NCBI RefSeq assembly: GCF_004353985.1 | Contig: NZ_SMOA01000045.1 | Coordinates: forward strand, 1-35,266 | Length of the DNA stretch: 35,266 nt | DNA from: Paracraurococcus ruber | Lineage (GTDB): Bacteria; Pseudomonadota; Alphaproteobacteria; Acetobacterales; Acetobacteraceae | Direction of reading: 5' to 3' | Shown here: positions 23,614-32,400 of the stretch, in pieces | Position numbering within the stretch: position 1 is the first letter of the stretch | Layout: every line of letters begins with the position of its first letter | Position numbers and translations under genes: made by a program | The notes under the pieces: generated by a model | Seen by the model: the letters and a program-made list of their open reading frames with translations, nothing else | Database searches by the model: none | What the model was told of the DNA's origin: nothing

Positions 23614-24618
23614 ATGCCGCAGCCCCGCAGCATCACCCGCCGCCAATTCGGCCTCGTCGCGGCCGCCGGCCTGGCCCTGCCCGCCGGCCTGGCCAGGGCC
23701 CAGGGTGCCGGCGCCGGCTATCCAGGCAGCCGGCCGGTCACGCTGGTCGTCTCCTGGGCGCCCGGCGGGTCGACCGATTTCGTCGCCCGCGTCCTGGCGC
23801 AGGGCATGTCGGCGACGCTGCCCGGCAATGTGGTGGTGGACAACCGGCCGGGCGCCAGCGGCACCATCGGCCATGCCTCGGTCGCCCGGGCGCGGCCGGA
23901 CGGCTACACGCTGCTGCTCGGCGTCAACTCCACCTATGCCATGGCGCGGCACCTCTTCCCGCAGCGCGGCTATGACGACGAGGCCGGGTTCACCGGCATC
24001 GGCCGGGTGGCGACCACGCCGATCTTCCTCTGCGTCAACAACCGGCTCGGCGTCGGCGACATCAGGGGCTTCGTCGCGCTGGCGAAGAAGGATGCGGGCA
24101 AGCTCTCCTACGCCTCCTCGGGCGCCGGCTCCTCGGCCCACCTGGCGACCGAGCTGTTCCTCCGCTCGGCCGATATCGAGGTGCAGAACGTCACCTACCG
24201 GGGCGGCGCGCCGGCGGTGCAGGCGCTGATCGCGGGCGAGGTGCAGATGGCCTTCGTCGACGCGGTCACGGCGCTGCCGCTGATCGCGGCGAAGCAGGTG
24301 ACGGCGATCGGCGTGTCCTCGGCGCAGCGCAACCCGCTGGCACCGGAGATCCCGACCATCGCCGAGAGCGGCTTCCCCGGCTACGAGTGCTCCTCCGACT
24401 TCGCGCTGCTGGCGCCGGCCGGGCTGCCGGACCCGATCGTGCAGCAGCTTCATCGGGCGAAGATGGCGGCGCTGCAGTCGCCCGAGGTGGTGGAGAAGCT
24501 GCGCAACGGCTCCATCTTCCCCGATCCCGGCACGCCGGAGGCCTGGCCGCAGCAGATCAAGGCCGAGAGCGCGAAGTGGGGCGAGGTGATCAAGTCCCGC
24601 GGGATCACGCTGGAATAG
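23614..24618 (+). CDS. Bug family (TctC-like) periplasmic solute receptor
   Basis: A 334-residue Bug receptor. The signal has a twin-Arg motif (TRRQFGL, Arg9-Arg10) and an ARA-Q site at about 29/30. The mature part has the family hallmarks: VTLVVSWAPGGSTDFVARVLA, VDNRPGASGTIGHASVARARPDGYTLL, KLSYASSGAGSSAHLATELFL, VQNVTYRGGAPAVQALIAGEVQMAF and APEIPTIAESGFPGYE. It probably captures a carboxylated ring compound; between quinate/shikimate dehydrogenase and protocatechuate dioxygenase genes, quinate, shikimate or protocatechuate are the natural candidates, though this is inference. ACGGAGAGAGGAA precedes the ATG at 23614. It shares a 92-bp divergent promoter region with the dehydrogenase gene. 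A 7-bp hairpin separates it from pcaH, 87 bp downstream. Confidence 0.9.
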   Translation: MPQPRSITRRQFGLVAAAGLALPAGLARAQGAGAGYPGSRPVTLVVSWAPGGSTDFVARVLAQGMSATLPGNVVVDNRPGASGTIGHASVARARPDGYTLLLGVNSTYAMARHLFPQRGYDDEAGFTGIGRVATTPIFLCVNNRLGVGDIRGFVALAKKDAGKLSYASSGAGSSAHLATELFLRSADIEVQNVTYRGGAPAVQALIAGEVQMAFVDAVTALPLIAAKQVTAIGVSSAQRNPLAPEIPTIAESGFPGYECSSDFALLAPAGLPDPIVQQLHRAKMAALQSPEVVEKLRNGSIFPDPGTPEAWPQQIKAESAKWGEVIKSRGITLE

Positions 24619-24630
24619 CCGGACATCGCC

Positions 24631-24648
24631 GCGCCGCTTGCGCGGCGC
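24631..24648 (+). other. hairpin between the Bug gene and pcaH
   Basis: GCGCCGC (24631-24637), loop TTGC and GCGGCGC (24642-24648) form a perfect 7-bp stem 12 bp after the Bug stop. There is no T-run. It may lower or stabilise transcript ends between the receptor and dioxygenase cistrons rather than fully terminate. Confidence 0.45.
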
Positions 24649-24705
24649 TAAGCTCGGATATCGGGGGCGGGCCGCGCGCCTGCCCCGCCCTGCAGGAGAC
24701 GAGGC

Positions 24706-25419
24706 ATGTCGGACCCCGTGCCCTTCCGGCCCTTCGTGGCCGGCACCCAGCCGCCGCTTGACCATGCCGCCTACGGCAGCACGCATCTGCGCCATCCGAA
24801 GCGGGCCCTGCGCCGGCTGCCGCAGACGGTCAGCGAGACGACGGGGCCGCATTTCGCCCCGGCGCTGTTCCCCGCGATCGGCGACCTGACGAAGCAGGCC
24901 GCGGGCGCGCCGCTCGGCGAGCGGATCATCGTCGGCGGCCGGGTGACCGACGAGGATGGGCGGCCGGTGCCCAACACCATGATCGAGGTGTGGCAGGCCA
25001 ATGCCGCCGGGCGCTATGCGCATCCGCGGGACACGCATGACGCGCCGGCCGACCCGAATTTCCCCGGGGAGGGGCGGGTCTTCACCGATGCGGACGGCCA
25101 CTACCGCTTCGTCTCGATCAAGCCCGGCGCCTATCCCTGGCGCAACCACCACAATGCCTGGCGGCCGGTGCACATCCATTTCTCGCTGTTCGGCAGCGGC
25201 TTCGCGCAGCGGCTGATCACCCAGATGTATTTCCCGGGCGACCCGCTGCTGGCGCTGGACCCGATCTACCACGGCGTCGCCGATGCCGGGGCGCGGGACC
25301 GGCTGGTGTCGCGCTTCGACCTCGACCTGACCGAGCCGGAATGGGCGCTGGGCTACCGCTTCGACATCGTGCTGCGCGGCCGCGGCGCGACGCCCTTTGA
25401 GGATGGGGGGCACCACTGA
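24706..25419 (+). CDS. pcaH: protocatechuate 3,4-dioxygenase, beta subunit
   Basis: A 237-residue subunit of the intradiol, non-haem Fe(III) dioxygenase that opens protocatechuate between C3 and C4 to beta-carboxy-cis,cis-muconate. The four iron ligands are visible: Tyr104 (AAGRYAHP), Tyr143 (GAYPW), His156 and His158 (PVHIHFS). The intradiol pattern VTDEDGRPVPNTMIEVWQANAAGRY and FTDADGHYRFVSIKPGAYPW is complete, and an N-terminal HPKRALRRLPQTVSETTGP matches PcaH. CAGGAGACGAG precedes the ATG at 24706. The stop overlaps the pcaG start (TGATG), coupling the two subunits. Genes for the later beta-ketoadipate steps (pcaB, C, D, I, J, F) are not in the window. Upstream are a Bug receptor and the quinate/shikimate dehydrogenase genes, sensible feeders for this enzyme. 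Confidence 0.95.
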   Translation: MSDPVPFRPFVAGTQPPLDHAAYGSTHLRHPKRALRRLPQTVSETTGPHFAPALFPAIGDLTKQAAGAPLGERIIVGGRVTDEDGRPVPNTMIEVWQANAAGRYAHPRDTHDAPADPNFPGEGRVFTDADGHYRFVSIKPGAYPWRNHHNAWRPVHIHFSLFGSGFAQRLITQMYFPGDPLLALDPIYHGVADAGARDRLVSRFDLDLTEPEWALGYRFDIVLRGRGATPFEDGGHH

Positions 25420-25949
25420 TGCCGGTCGCGACCGCCAGCCAGACCATCGGGCCCTACTGGCACCTGATCGAGCATGCGGAGATGGCCGACCTGACCCGCT
25501 TCGGCCCAGGGGAGGAGATGGGCGAGCGGATCACCGTGACCGGCCGCATCACCGATGGCGCGGGCGCGCCGGTGTCGGATGCGGCGGTGGAGATCTGGCA
25601 GGCCAGCCCGCCGCCCGATGACCGCTTCCCCGGCTATGGCCGCTGCGCCACGGATGGCGAGGGGCGGTTCCGCTTCGTGACCCTGAGGCCGGAGCCGGTG
25701 CCCGGCCTTGGCAACCAGACCCAGGCGCCGCACCTGTCCATCGTGCTGCTGGCGCGCGGGCTGATGACGGCGCTGCGCACCCGGCTGTACTTCGCCGGCG
25801 AGGCGCTGAACGAGACCGACCCGCTGCTGGCCTCGATCGAGGACCCGGCGGAGCGTGCGACCTTGGTCGCGCAGCCCGCCGGGCCCGGCACCTGGACACT
25901 GGACATCCGCCTGCAAGGCGAAGGCGAGACCGTCTTCCTCGAGGTCTGA
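25419..25949 (+). CDS. pcaG: protocatechuate 3,4-dioxygenase, alpha subunit
   Basis: A 176-residue alpha subunit, somewhat shorter than the roughly 200-residue Pseudomonas protein. It opens with TASQTIGPYWHLIEH (the family's T-x-SQT-x-GP), continues with RITDGAGAPVSDAAVEIWQAS, FGRCATDGEGRF-like repeats (here GYGRCATDGEGRFRFVTLRPEP), APHLSIVLLARGLMTALRTRLYF and ends DIRLQGEGETVFLEV, the typical PcaG terminus. As expected for the alpha subunit, the iron ligands are absent; it shapes the active site in the alpha-beta protomer. The ATG at 25419 overlaps the pcaH stop by one base. The gene ends in front of a block of stem-loops that separates it from the convergent efflux operon. Confidence 0.93.
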   Translation: MPVATASQTIGPYWHLIEHAEMADLTRFGPGEEMGERITVTGRITDGAGAPVSDAAVEIWQASPPPDDRFPGYGRCATDGEGRFRFVTLRPEPVPGLGNQTQAPHLSIVLLARGLMTALRTRLYFAGEALNETDPLLASIEDPAERATLVAQPAGPGTWTLDIRLQGEGETVFLEV

Positions 25950-26018
25950 ACCCGGGGGGTTCCAAGGGCCTTTCGGCCCTTGGCGGGTGGAGTTTGAGGA
26001 GGGGAGCGCCCTCCTCAA
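25949..26018. repeat. tandem stem-loop block between convergent genes
   Basis: Three hairpins follow one another: AACCC/GGGTT (25949-25961), CCAAGGGCC/GGCCCTTGG with a TTTC loop (25962-25983, perfect 9-bp stem) and TTGAGGAGGG/CCCTCCTCAA with a 5-nt loop (25994-26018, perfect 10-bp stem). The last overlaps the stop codon of the convergent efflux gene. It probably ends transcription from both sides. The arrangement resembles the palindromic intergenic repeats common in Acetobacteraceae genomes, but I see only one copy here. Confidence 0.65.
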
Positions 26019-27556
26019 TCCATCGCCGCATGCGCCGGATCGGCGGCGACCGCCCGGGGTGGCCTTCGCATCAGCGGCAGCAGCAGCAGCATGCCCAGCG
26101 CCAGCAGCATCAGCAGGTGGAAGTCGTTGCCGTAGGCGATGATGCTGGACTGCCGCGTCACCTCGGCGTTCAGCGCCGCCGCGCCCTGGGCGGTGGACGG
26201 GTCCCAGAAGCGGTGGATGTTCGGGAGATCGAACATCCTGTTCAGCGGCGTGACATGCTCCGCCAGGTTGGCGTGCATGATCTGGGTGTTGCGCGTCAGC
26301 AGCGCCGCCAGCGCCGAGATGCCGATGGCCGAGCCCAGGTTGCGCAGCAGGCTGATCAGCGACGTGCCGTCGGTCCGCAGCGCCGGGTCCAGCGTGGCGA
26401 AGGCGACCAGGTTCAGCGGGATGAAGACGAAGCCCAGGCCCATGCCCTGGATGACGGTCACGCCCATCAGCCAGTGCATCGCTACGTCCGGCGTCCAGTA
26501 GGTCATGTCCCACAGCGTCCAGGCCAGGATCAGGATGCCGAAGGCCATGATCTTGCGCGGGTCCAGCTTCGCGGCGAGGCGCCCGGCGACGAACATCGCC
26601 GCCATGGTGCCGATGCCGCGCGGCGCCATGGCGAGGCCGGCGGTGAAGACCGGGTAGTCCGCCAGCGTCTGCAGATAGGGCGCCAGCAGGGCCGAGGTGG
26701 CGAAGAGGATGACGCCGACCACGAACATGATGCCGAGGCCGGCGACGAAATTGCGGTCGCGGAAGATGCGCGGTGGGATGAAGGGCTTCGGGAACAGCGC
26801 CATGTGGACGAGGAAGAGGTACAGCCCAAGCGCCGCCAGCGTCGCCTCGACCAGGATCTCGGTGGAGCCGAACCAGTTCAGCAATTCGCCGCGGTCCAGC
26901 ATGATCTGCAGCGCGCCGACCCCCAGCGCCAGCACGCCGAAGCCGGTCCAGTCGAAGCGCCGCCCCCGCTCCGCGCCGCCCTTCGGCAGGAACAGCAGCA
27001 GGCCGATGAAGGCGAGCACCCCGAAGGGCAGGTTGACGTAGAAGACCCAGCGCCAGTTCAGGTTCTCGGTCAGGTAGCCGCCGAGCGTCGGGCCGAGGAT
27101 GGGGCCCACCATCACGCCCATGCCCCAGATCGCCATGGCCTGGCCGCGCTGCTCCGGCGGGTAGATGTCCAGCATGGTGGACTGGCTCAGCGGCACCAGC
27201 GCCGCCCCGAAGGCGCCCTGCAACAGGCGGAACACCACCATCTGCTCCAGGCTCTGCGCCGCGCCGCACAGCACGCTGGCTGCGGTGAAGCCGCCGACCG
27301 AGAGCAGGAAGACGCTGCGCCGGCCGAAGCGGCCGACCAGGAAGCCCACCGGTGCGGTCAGGATGGCGGCGGCGGTGATGTAGCTGGTCAGCACCCAGGT
27401 GATCTGGTCGGAGGTGGCGGCGAGGCCGCCCTGCATATAGGGCAGGGCGACATTGGCGATGGTGCCGTCCAGCGCCTGCATCAAGGTCGCCACCATGGCG
27501 CAGACGGTGATCAGGGCGCGGTGCGGCACCGCGCCCGGCTGCGAAGTCCCGGACAT
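26015..27556 (-). CDS. DHA2 family (EmrB/QacA-type) 14-helix drug:H+ antiporter
   Basis: A 513-residue major facilitator superfamily exporter of the 14-helix DHA2 branch. Motif LDGTIANVALPYM (29-41, helix 1), the loop motif GFLVGRFGRRSVFLLS, RLLQGAFGAALVPLSQSTMLD, and the helix-5 antiporter motif GVMVGPILGPTLGGYLTENLNWRWVFYVN are all clear, and the C-terminus has the FHLLMLLALGMLLLLPLM helix. With the EmrA-like protein encoded upstream it would form a pump reaching the outer membrane via a TolC-type channel, exporting hydrophobic or aromatic compounds. I start at the ATG at 27556; the frame also extends five codons to a TTG at 27571, and neither has a strong ribosome site. It lies 77 bp after emrA and is the last gene of a marR-emrA-emrB operon. 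Confidence 0.92.
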   Translation of the reverse strand: MSGTSQPGAVPHRALITVCAMVATLMQALDGTIANVALPYMQGGLAATSDQITWVLTSYITAAAILTAPVGFLVGRFGRRSVFLLSVGGFTAASVLCGAAQSLEQMVVFRLLQGAFGAALVPLSQSTMLDIYPPEQRGQAMAIWGMGVMVGPILGPTLGGYLTENLNWRWVFYVNLPFGVLAFIGLLLFLPKGGAERGRRFDWTGFGVLALGVGALQIMLDRGELLNWFGSTEILVEATLAALGLYLFLVHMALFPKPFIPPRIFRDRNFVAGLGIMFVVGVILFATSALLAPYLQTLADYPVFTAGLAMAPRGIGTMAAMFVAGRLAAKLDPRKIMAFGILILAWTLWDMTYWTPDVAMHWLMGVTVIQGMGLGFVFIPLNLVAFATLDPALRTDGTSLISLLRNLGSAIGISALAALLTRNTQIMHANLAEHVTPLNRMFDLPNIHRFWDPSTAQGAAALNAEVTRQSSIIAYGNDFHLLMLLALGMLLLLPLMRRPPRAVAADPAHAAMD

Positions 27557-27633
27557 GTCACGATGATCCAATCAGGTCCCGCCTGGCAGGGGCGGGGGAT
27601 GCATGGCCGCGGCGGCGGCCATGCGCGCCGTCA

Positions 27634-28734
27634 TCAGCCGCCGACCAGGTCGCTCAGGTGCCGCTCATGCCCGGTGTCGATGGACACCACGGCGCTCATC
27701 CCCGCGCGCAGCCGCGGCGCATCCTGCGGCTGCTCGACGCGGATGCGGACCGGGATGCGCTGCACCACCTTCACCCAGTTGCCGCTGGCATTCTGCGCCG
27801 GCAGCACGCTGAAGGTGGAGCCGGAGGCGGGGCTGATGCTCTCCACCGTGCCGCGCCAGGTGGTGCCGGGATAGGTGTCCACCGTGACGGTGGCGGCGTC
27901 GCCCGGCTTCACATGCGTCAGGTCGGTCTCCTTCGGCAGCGCATCCACCCAGATGCGGTCGGAGGAGACGAGCGCGAAGGCGGGCGAGGCGGCGCCGAGA
28001 TACTGGCCCGGCTGCAGCGAGGAGACCTGCGTCACCACGCCGGCGAAGGGCGCGCGGATGCTGGTGTGGTCGAGCTGGCGGCGGGCCTCGCCCAGCCTGG
28101 CCTCGGCCGCCAGGTAGTCCGGGTGCTGCTCGACCGGCGCATCGGCCTGGCCGCCCAGTTTCGCCAGCTGCACCTGCGCCTGCACCTTCAGCGATTCCAG
28201 CTGCTGCTGCGCCTGGGCCAAGCCGAAGCGCGCCTGGTCGTAGGCGGCCCGGGTCACGGCGCCGGAGCCGACGATCTGCGCGGCGCGGTCATTCGTCGCC
28301 TGGGCGAGCTGCACCGCGGCTTCCTGCGCCGCCGCGTCGCGCTGGATGCGGCGGTAGTCGGCCTGCATGGCCTGCAGGTTCAGCCGGGTCTGCAGCACCG
28401 AAGCCTCGGCCTGCTGCACGGCGAAGCGGAAGGGCGCGGGGTCGAGCGTGACCAGCACCTCGCCGGCCCGCACAACCTGGCCTTCGCGCACCGCGATGCG
28501 CTCGACGATGCCGGAGACATCGGTCGAGAGCAGCAGCTTGTCGGCCTGGACATAGGCATCGTCGGTGCCGGCGTAGCGGCCGCCCTGCAGCCAGAAGGCG
28601 CCGGCTCCGAGGCCCACCGCCAGCACGCCGCCCAGCATCAGGGCGGGGCGCAGCCAGCGGCGGCGGGGCGGGGCCTGGGCGGCGGCCGTGGCGGCGTCGG
28701 CGGCGCGCTCGGCGCGAATGGAACCCTCGGGCAT
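27634..28734 (-). CDS. EmrA/HlyD-family membrane fusion protein
   Basis: A 366-residue periplasmic adaptor for the DHA2 exporter. One N-terminal membrane helix (about 31-50, ALMLGGVLAVGLGAGAFWLQ) is followed by GTDDAYVQADKLLLSTDVSGIVERIAVREGQVVRAGEVLVTLD (the biotinyl-lipoyl half-motif), a long Ala/Gln-rich helical hairpin (about 100-205), the second lipoyl half IRAPFAGVVTQVSSLQPGQYL, and the beta-barrel domain with VKPGDAATVTVDTYPGTTWRGTVESISPASGSTFSVLPAQNASGNWVKV, a signature of EmrA. The ATG at 28734 is 15 bp after the marR stop. The order regulator, adaptor, exporter is classical for EmrRAB-type operons. Confidence 0.93.
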   Translation of the reverse strand: MPEGSIRAERAADAATAAAQAPPRRRWLRPALMLGGVLAVGLGAGAFWLQGGRYAGTDDAYVQADKLLLSTDVSGIVERIAVREGQVVRAGEVLVTLDPAPFRFAVQQAEASVLQTRLNLQAMQADYRRIQRDAAAQEAAVQLAQATNDRAAQIVGSGAVTRAAYDQARFGLAQAQQQLESLKVQAQVQLAKLGGQADAPVEQHPDYLAAEARLGEARRQLDHTSIRAPFAGVVTQVSSLQPGQYLGAASPAFALVSSDRIWVDALPKETDLTHVKPGDAATVTVDTYPGTTWRGTVESISPASGSTFSVLPAQNASGNWVKVVQRIPVRIRVEQPQDAPRLRAGMSAVVSIDTGHERHLSDLVGG

Positions 28735-28749
28735 CGGGTCTGGTCTTCC

Positions 28750-29202
28750 TCAGGCGGCCTCGCCGGTCTCGGCGGCGGCCAGCAGGTTGGACTTCATCAG
28801 CAGCAGCGCCTCGATCACCGCCTGGCGCTGCGCGGGGGGCAGGCCGGCGGCGACCTCGGCGTCGAAGGCGCGGCGAACCTCGTCGATCTCGGCCAGGACG
28901 GGGTCGGCCCCGGGCGTCAGGTGCAGCCGCCAGACGCGGCGGTCGGAAGGGTCGGCGCGGCGCTCCACCAGACCGCGGCCGGCCAGGCGGTCCACCAGCC
29001 GGCCGACGGTGATCGGCTCCACCTCCAGGATCTCGGCCAGTTCCCGCTGGGTGAGGCCGCCGCAGCGGCGCAGGCGGACCAGGATCATCCATTGCGCGCG
29101 GGTCATCCCATGGGCGCGGGCGCGGCGGTCGGCCAGCGTCCGCATCAGGCGGGCGACGTCGTGCAGCAGGATGAGGAGATTGGGTTCGAGCGTATCCGGC
29201 AT
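28750..29202 (-). CDS. MarR family transcriptional regulator
   Basis: A 150-residue winged-helix regulator. The N-terminal dimer helix LEPNLLILLHDVARLMRTLADRRARAHGMTRAQWMILVRL leads into GGLTQRELAEILEVEPITVGRLVDRLAGRGLVERRADPSDRRVWRLHLT, containing the recognition helix and the wing (DRR) of MarR/EmrR proteins. It is the first gene of the efflux operon, so it most likely represses its own promoter and is released by a phenolic or other toxic ligand, as EmrR is. A promoter with an imperfect palindrome lies directly upstream (29215-29242). No Shine-Dalgarno precedes the ATG at 29202 and the -10 box ends only 12 nt away, suggesting a very short leader. Confidence 0.92.
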   Translation of the reverse strand: MPDTLEPNLLILLHDVARLMRTLADRRARAHGMTRAQWMILVRLRRCGGLTQRELAEILEVEPITVGRLVDRLAGRGLVERRADPSDRRVWRLHLTPGADPVLAEIDEVRRAFDAEVAAGLPPAQRQAVIEALLLMKSNLLAAAETGEAA

Positions 29203-29214
29203 GTGAGCCGGGTG

Positions 29215-29242
29215 AATATAAGCCGCGTTATGGTCAGCCCAA
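29215..29242 (-). promoter_or_regulatory. marR-emrAB promoter with overlapping palindrome
   Basis: On the minus strand, TTGGGC (29242-29237) and TATATT (29220-29215) form a -35/-10 pair with a 16-bp spacer. The palindrome ATAA-(6 bp)-TTAT (29218-29231) overlaps the -10 and the spacer, as expected for a MarR autorepression site. Transcription would start about 6 nt before the ATG. Confidence 0.6.
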
Positions 29243-29298
29243 CCACGAACGCGGCGCGGAGATGGTCACCTCCGTGCGAGCAAGGCTGAACGAGAGAA

Positions 29299-29326
29299 GG
29301 CCAGGGAGGAGGTATCCTCCCTGGCC
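29299..29326 (-). terminator. perfect 12-bp hairpin after tamB (GGTA-loop family)
   Basis: GGCCAGGGAGGA (29299-29310), loop GGTA and TCCTCCCTGGCC (29315-29326) form a perfect 12-bp stem between the tamB stop (29443) and marR. On the minus strand TTCTCTCG follows, a weak T-rich tail. The loop and the flanking CCCC-x-C-x-TCT-x-ATGT on the + strand resemble the terminator at 11424-11458, so the two look like members of one terminator or repeat family. Confidence 0.65.
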
Positions 29327-29442
29327 CCACCTCTTATGTTTGTGGGTCCGGCATTCGCGGCGCGGCGGCAGGCAACTCACGGAAAGCAAAGGCGGGTTTG
29401 GGGGGACATGCCGCTTCCTCCCCGATCCTGCCCCGGGTCGGC

Positions 29443-32400
29443 TCAGTACTCGAACTCGTAGGACAGCCCGAGCCGGTCGCCGGCCGGGCCGGTGGCGGTC
29501 TGGCCGTCCAGCTTCAGGCGCGGCGTGATCTCCACCTGCACGCCGACGCCGGTCTGGCCGCCCTGCGTGCCCTGCCGCACGCCGAGGAAGACGCCCGGCG
29601 CGACATAGCGCCCGGCCTCCACCGTCGGGCCCTGCTGCCCGCCGGCGGTGCTGCCGGCGGCGCCGGTGCCCTGGGTGCCGGAGGTGACGCCCAGCCGGTC
29701 CAGCCCCAGCAGCCCGCGCACCTTGCCCAGCGGGTCGGCCGCGCCGCCGCCGACACCGGTGAGCTGGGCGATGGCGGCGGCGATCTGCGCCAGCTCGAAG
29801 GGCGAGAGGTTGGTGGTCGGCCGGTCGAACAGCAGCCGCGCCAGCACCTCGTCCTGCGGCAGCTCGGGCGTCGAGGTGAAGCTGACCTTCGGGTCGGCGG
29901 GCGAGCCCTGGACATTCACGATGATCGTCGTACTGCCGGCCTGGGACTGGGCGGAGAGGTCGAGGGCGGGGTCGAGCGAGCCGGGCGCGAAGCCGATGGT
30001 GCCGCGGCGGAAGGTGAGCTGCCGGCCCAGCAGGTCGAGCGTGCCGCGCCGCAGCGTCAGCGCCCCGTCCGGGGAGGGCGCGTTGGTGCTGCCGCCGACC
30101 CGCACCCGCCCGCCGAGCTCCACGTCCAGGCCGCGGCCGCGGATGAAGACCTGCTGCGGGGCGCTGATGGTCAGGGCCAGGTTGATCGGCGGGCCGGGCG
30201 GCGCCGGCGGCTTCGGCGGCGCCGGCGGGATGACGCCCGGCGGCAGGCGGCCGCGCTGGCGCACATCCGGCAGGGTGGGAACGCTGGCCGGCAGGGTGGT
30301 CGGCACGCGGATCTCGGCCCGCTGGATGCGGATGTCGCCGGACAGGGTGGCGCCGCCGGTGACCGGCCCCTGCAGCCGCAGGTCGCTGCCGATGGTGGCG
30401 GTGACGAGGTCGGAGACCACCGGCCGCGCATCGCGGGCGGTGAGCGTCAGGTCGGCCGGGAAGCCCGGCGCGCCGGCATCCAGGCTGCCCTGCAGCGTGA
30501 TGGTGCCGTTGCCGGCGGTGCGGCCGGCGATGCGTTCCACCACCAGCCGGGTGCCGTCGCCGATGATGCTGCCGCCCAGGTCGAAGACCCGCACGCCATA
30601 GGCGGCGTTGCGGTATTCGCCACCGGCCAGGGTGGCGCGGCCGCCGAGGCGCGGGACGCCGACCGTCCCGTCGGCGCGCAGCGCCACGGCGATGCGGCCA
30701 TTCACCCGGTCGGCGCCGGCGGCGAGGAAGGGGGCGGCCAGGGGCTGCAGGTTCAGGCTGCCGTCCAACGTCCCGGCCAGTGGGGCGCGCGGGCCGAAGC
30801 CCTGCGGCAGGCGGGCGGTGGCGGTCAGGCGGCCGGCCGGGCCGGTGTCGAGATCGGCACGGAGCTGTGCGGCCTCCCCGGCCAGCGTGCCCTCCGCGCG
30901 CAGCGTCGCGGGCGGCAGGCCGCGCGCCCAGTCCGCCCCGGCACCGAGGCCGGTGCCGGTCAGCACCGCCCGGATCTCGGGCTTCGCCACCGGGCCGGTG
31001 GCCCGCAGGTCGGCATTGAGGACGCCCTGCGGCTTGATGTCCGGGGCGAAGCGCTCGGCCAGCGCCAGGGGCAGGGCGGCGATGGCGGCGGTGATGTCGG
31101 CGCGCTCCGGCCCCCAGCTGCCGCGCGCCTCGATCCGGCCGCCGCGGGCGATGGCCAGCGCGGTGGGGGCCAGGGCGATGCCGCCATCGGCCCCCAGCGT
31201 GACGCGGGTGGGGGCGGCGAGGCGCACCGACTCGCCCATCGCCTGCGCCTCCAGCGCCGCCAGCTCGACCCGGCGGGCGCCATTCTCCTGCGCGAAGCGG
31301 CCGCGGCCGGTGACGGCGCCATCGGTGGCGCGGCCCTGCACCGTCCAGTCCAGCGCGGCCGGGGTGCCGGCGGCGGTGGCGCGCAGGCTGCCCTCCTGGC
31401 CCGCATAGGCGAGCCGCGGCGCATCCAGCTTCACCTCGAAGCCCTGCTGCCCGTCCTTCGGCCGGAGGGTGGCATCGAGGGCGAGGCGGCCGCCCAGCCC
31501 CTGCACGCCGCCCAGCCGGCCGAGCGGCGCGAGGTCGCCGGCCTCCAGCGTCGCGGTGCCATCGAAGACCGGGCCGGCGGGGTCCAGCCGCCCGACCACC
31601 TGCAGCCGGGCGGGACCGAGCCGGGCCTCGCCCTGCTCGATCTGCACCACGCTGCCCTGGGGCTGGCCGCGGAAGGCCAGCGCCAGCGGCATCCCGTCCA
31701 GTTTCCCGTCCAGGGTCGCCGTGCCGCGCGGGGCGGAGGCGGGCGTGGCGATCCGGGCGTCGAGCGACAGCGCCTCCAGCACCCGCCCGGCCGCGGCGAT
31801 GCGGCCGGATTGCGCCGTCACCACCAGGTCGGGGTCGGCGAGCTTGCCGCTGGCCTGCACCCGCGCCGCAAGCGCCCCCTCCGACCCGCCGCCCAGCACG
31901 GCGAGGCGGGGCAGGGAGAGGCCGGCATCGAGGGCGATGGGCTCCGCCAGCGTCCCCTTCGCGGTCAGCAGGCCCTCGGCGCCCTCGATGCGCGCATCCA
32001 GGCGCGGGCCGGGCAGGGCGGCGTCCAGCGCCAGGGTCGGCGTGGGTCCCAGCACCGCATCGGCCTGGGCGATGCCGGTGGCCAGCCCTTCCGGCCGCGC
32101 CCGCAGCGTGACGGCGGGCGTGGCGAGGCGGCCGGTGACCCGCGCCTCCGCCCCCAGCCGCGTCCAGGCGATGCCGGGCGGCAGCAGGGCGGCGAAGCGG
32201 GCGGATTCGGCGACGGAGAGGCGCAGGGTCAGGTCCGGCGTCTCGGTCGGGACGTCCAGCGTGCCGCTGGCCTCGGCGGTGCCGGCCGGCACCTCCAGCC
32301 GCAGGCTGCGGAGCGCGAGCGGCGCCGCGGCGGGCTGGTCGAGGTCCAGGGCGAAGCGGGCGGGGAAGGCGAGGGGCGCGAGATCCGGTGGCAGGAGGGG

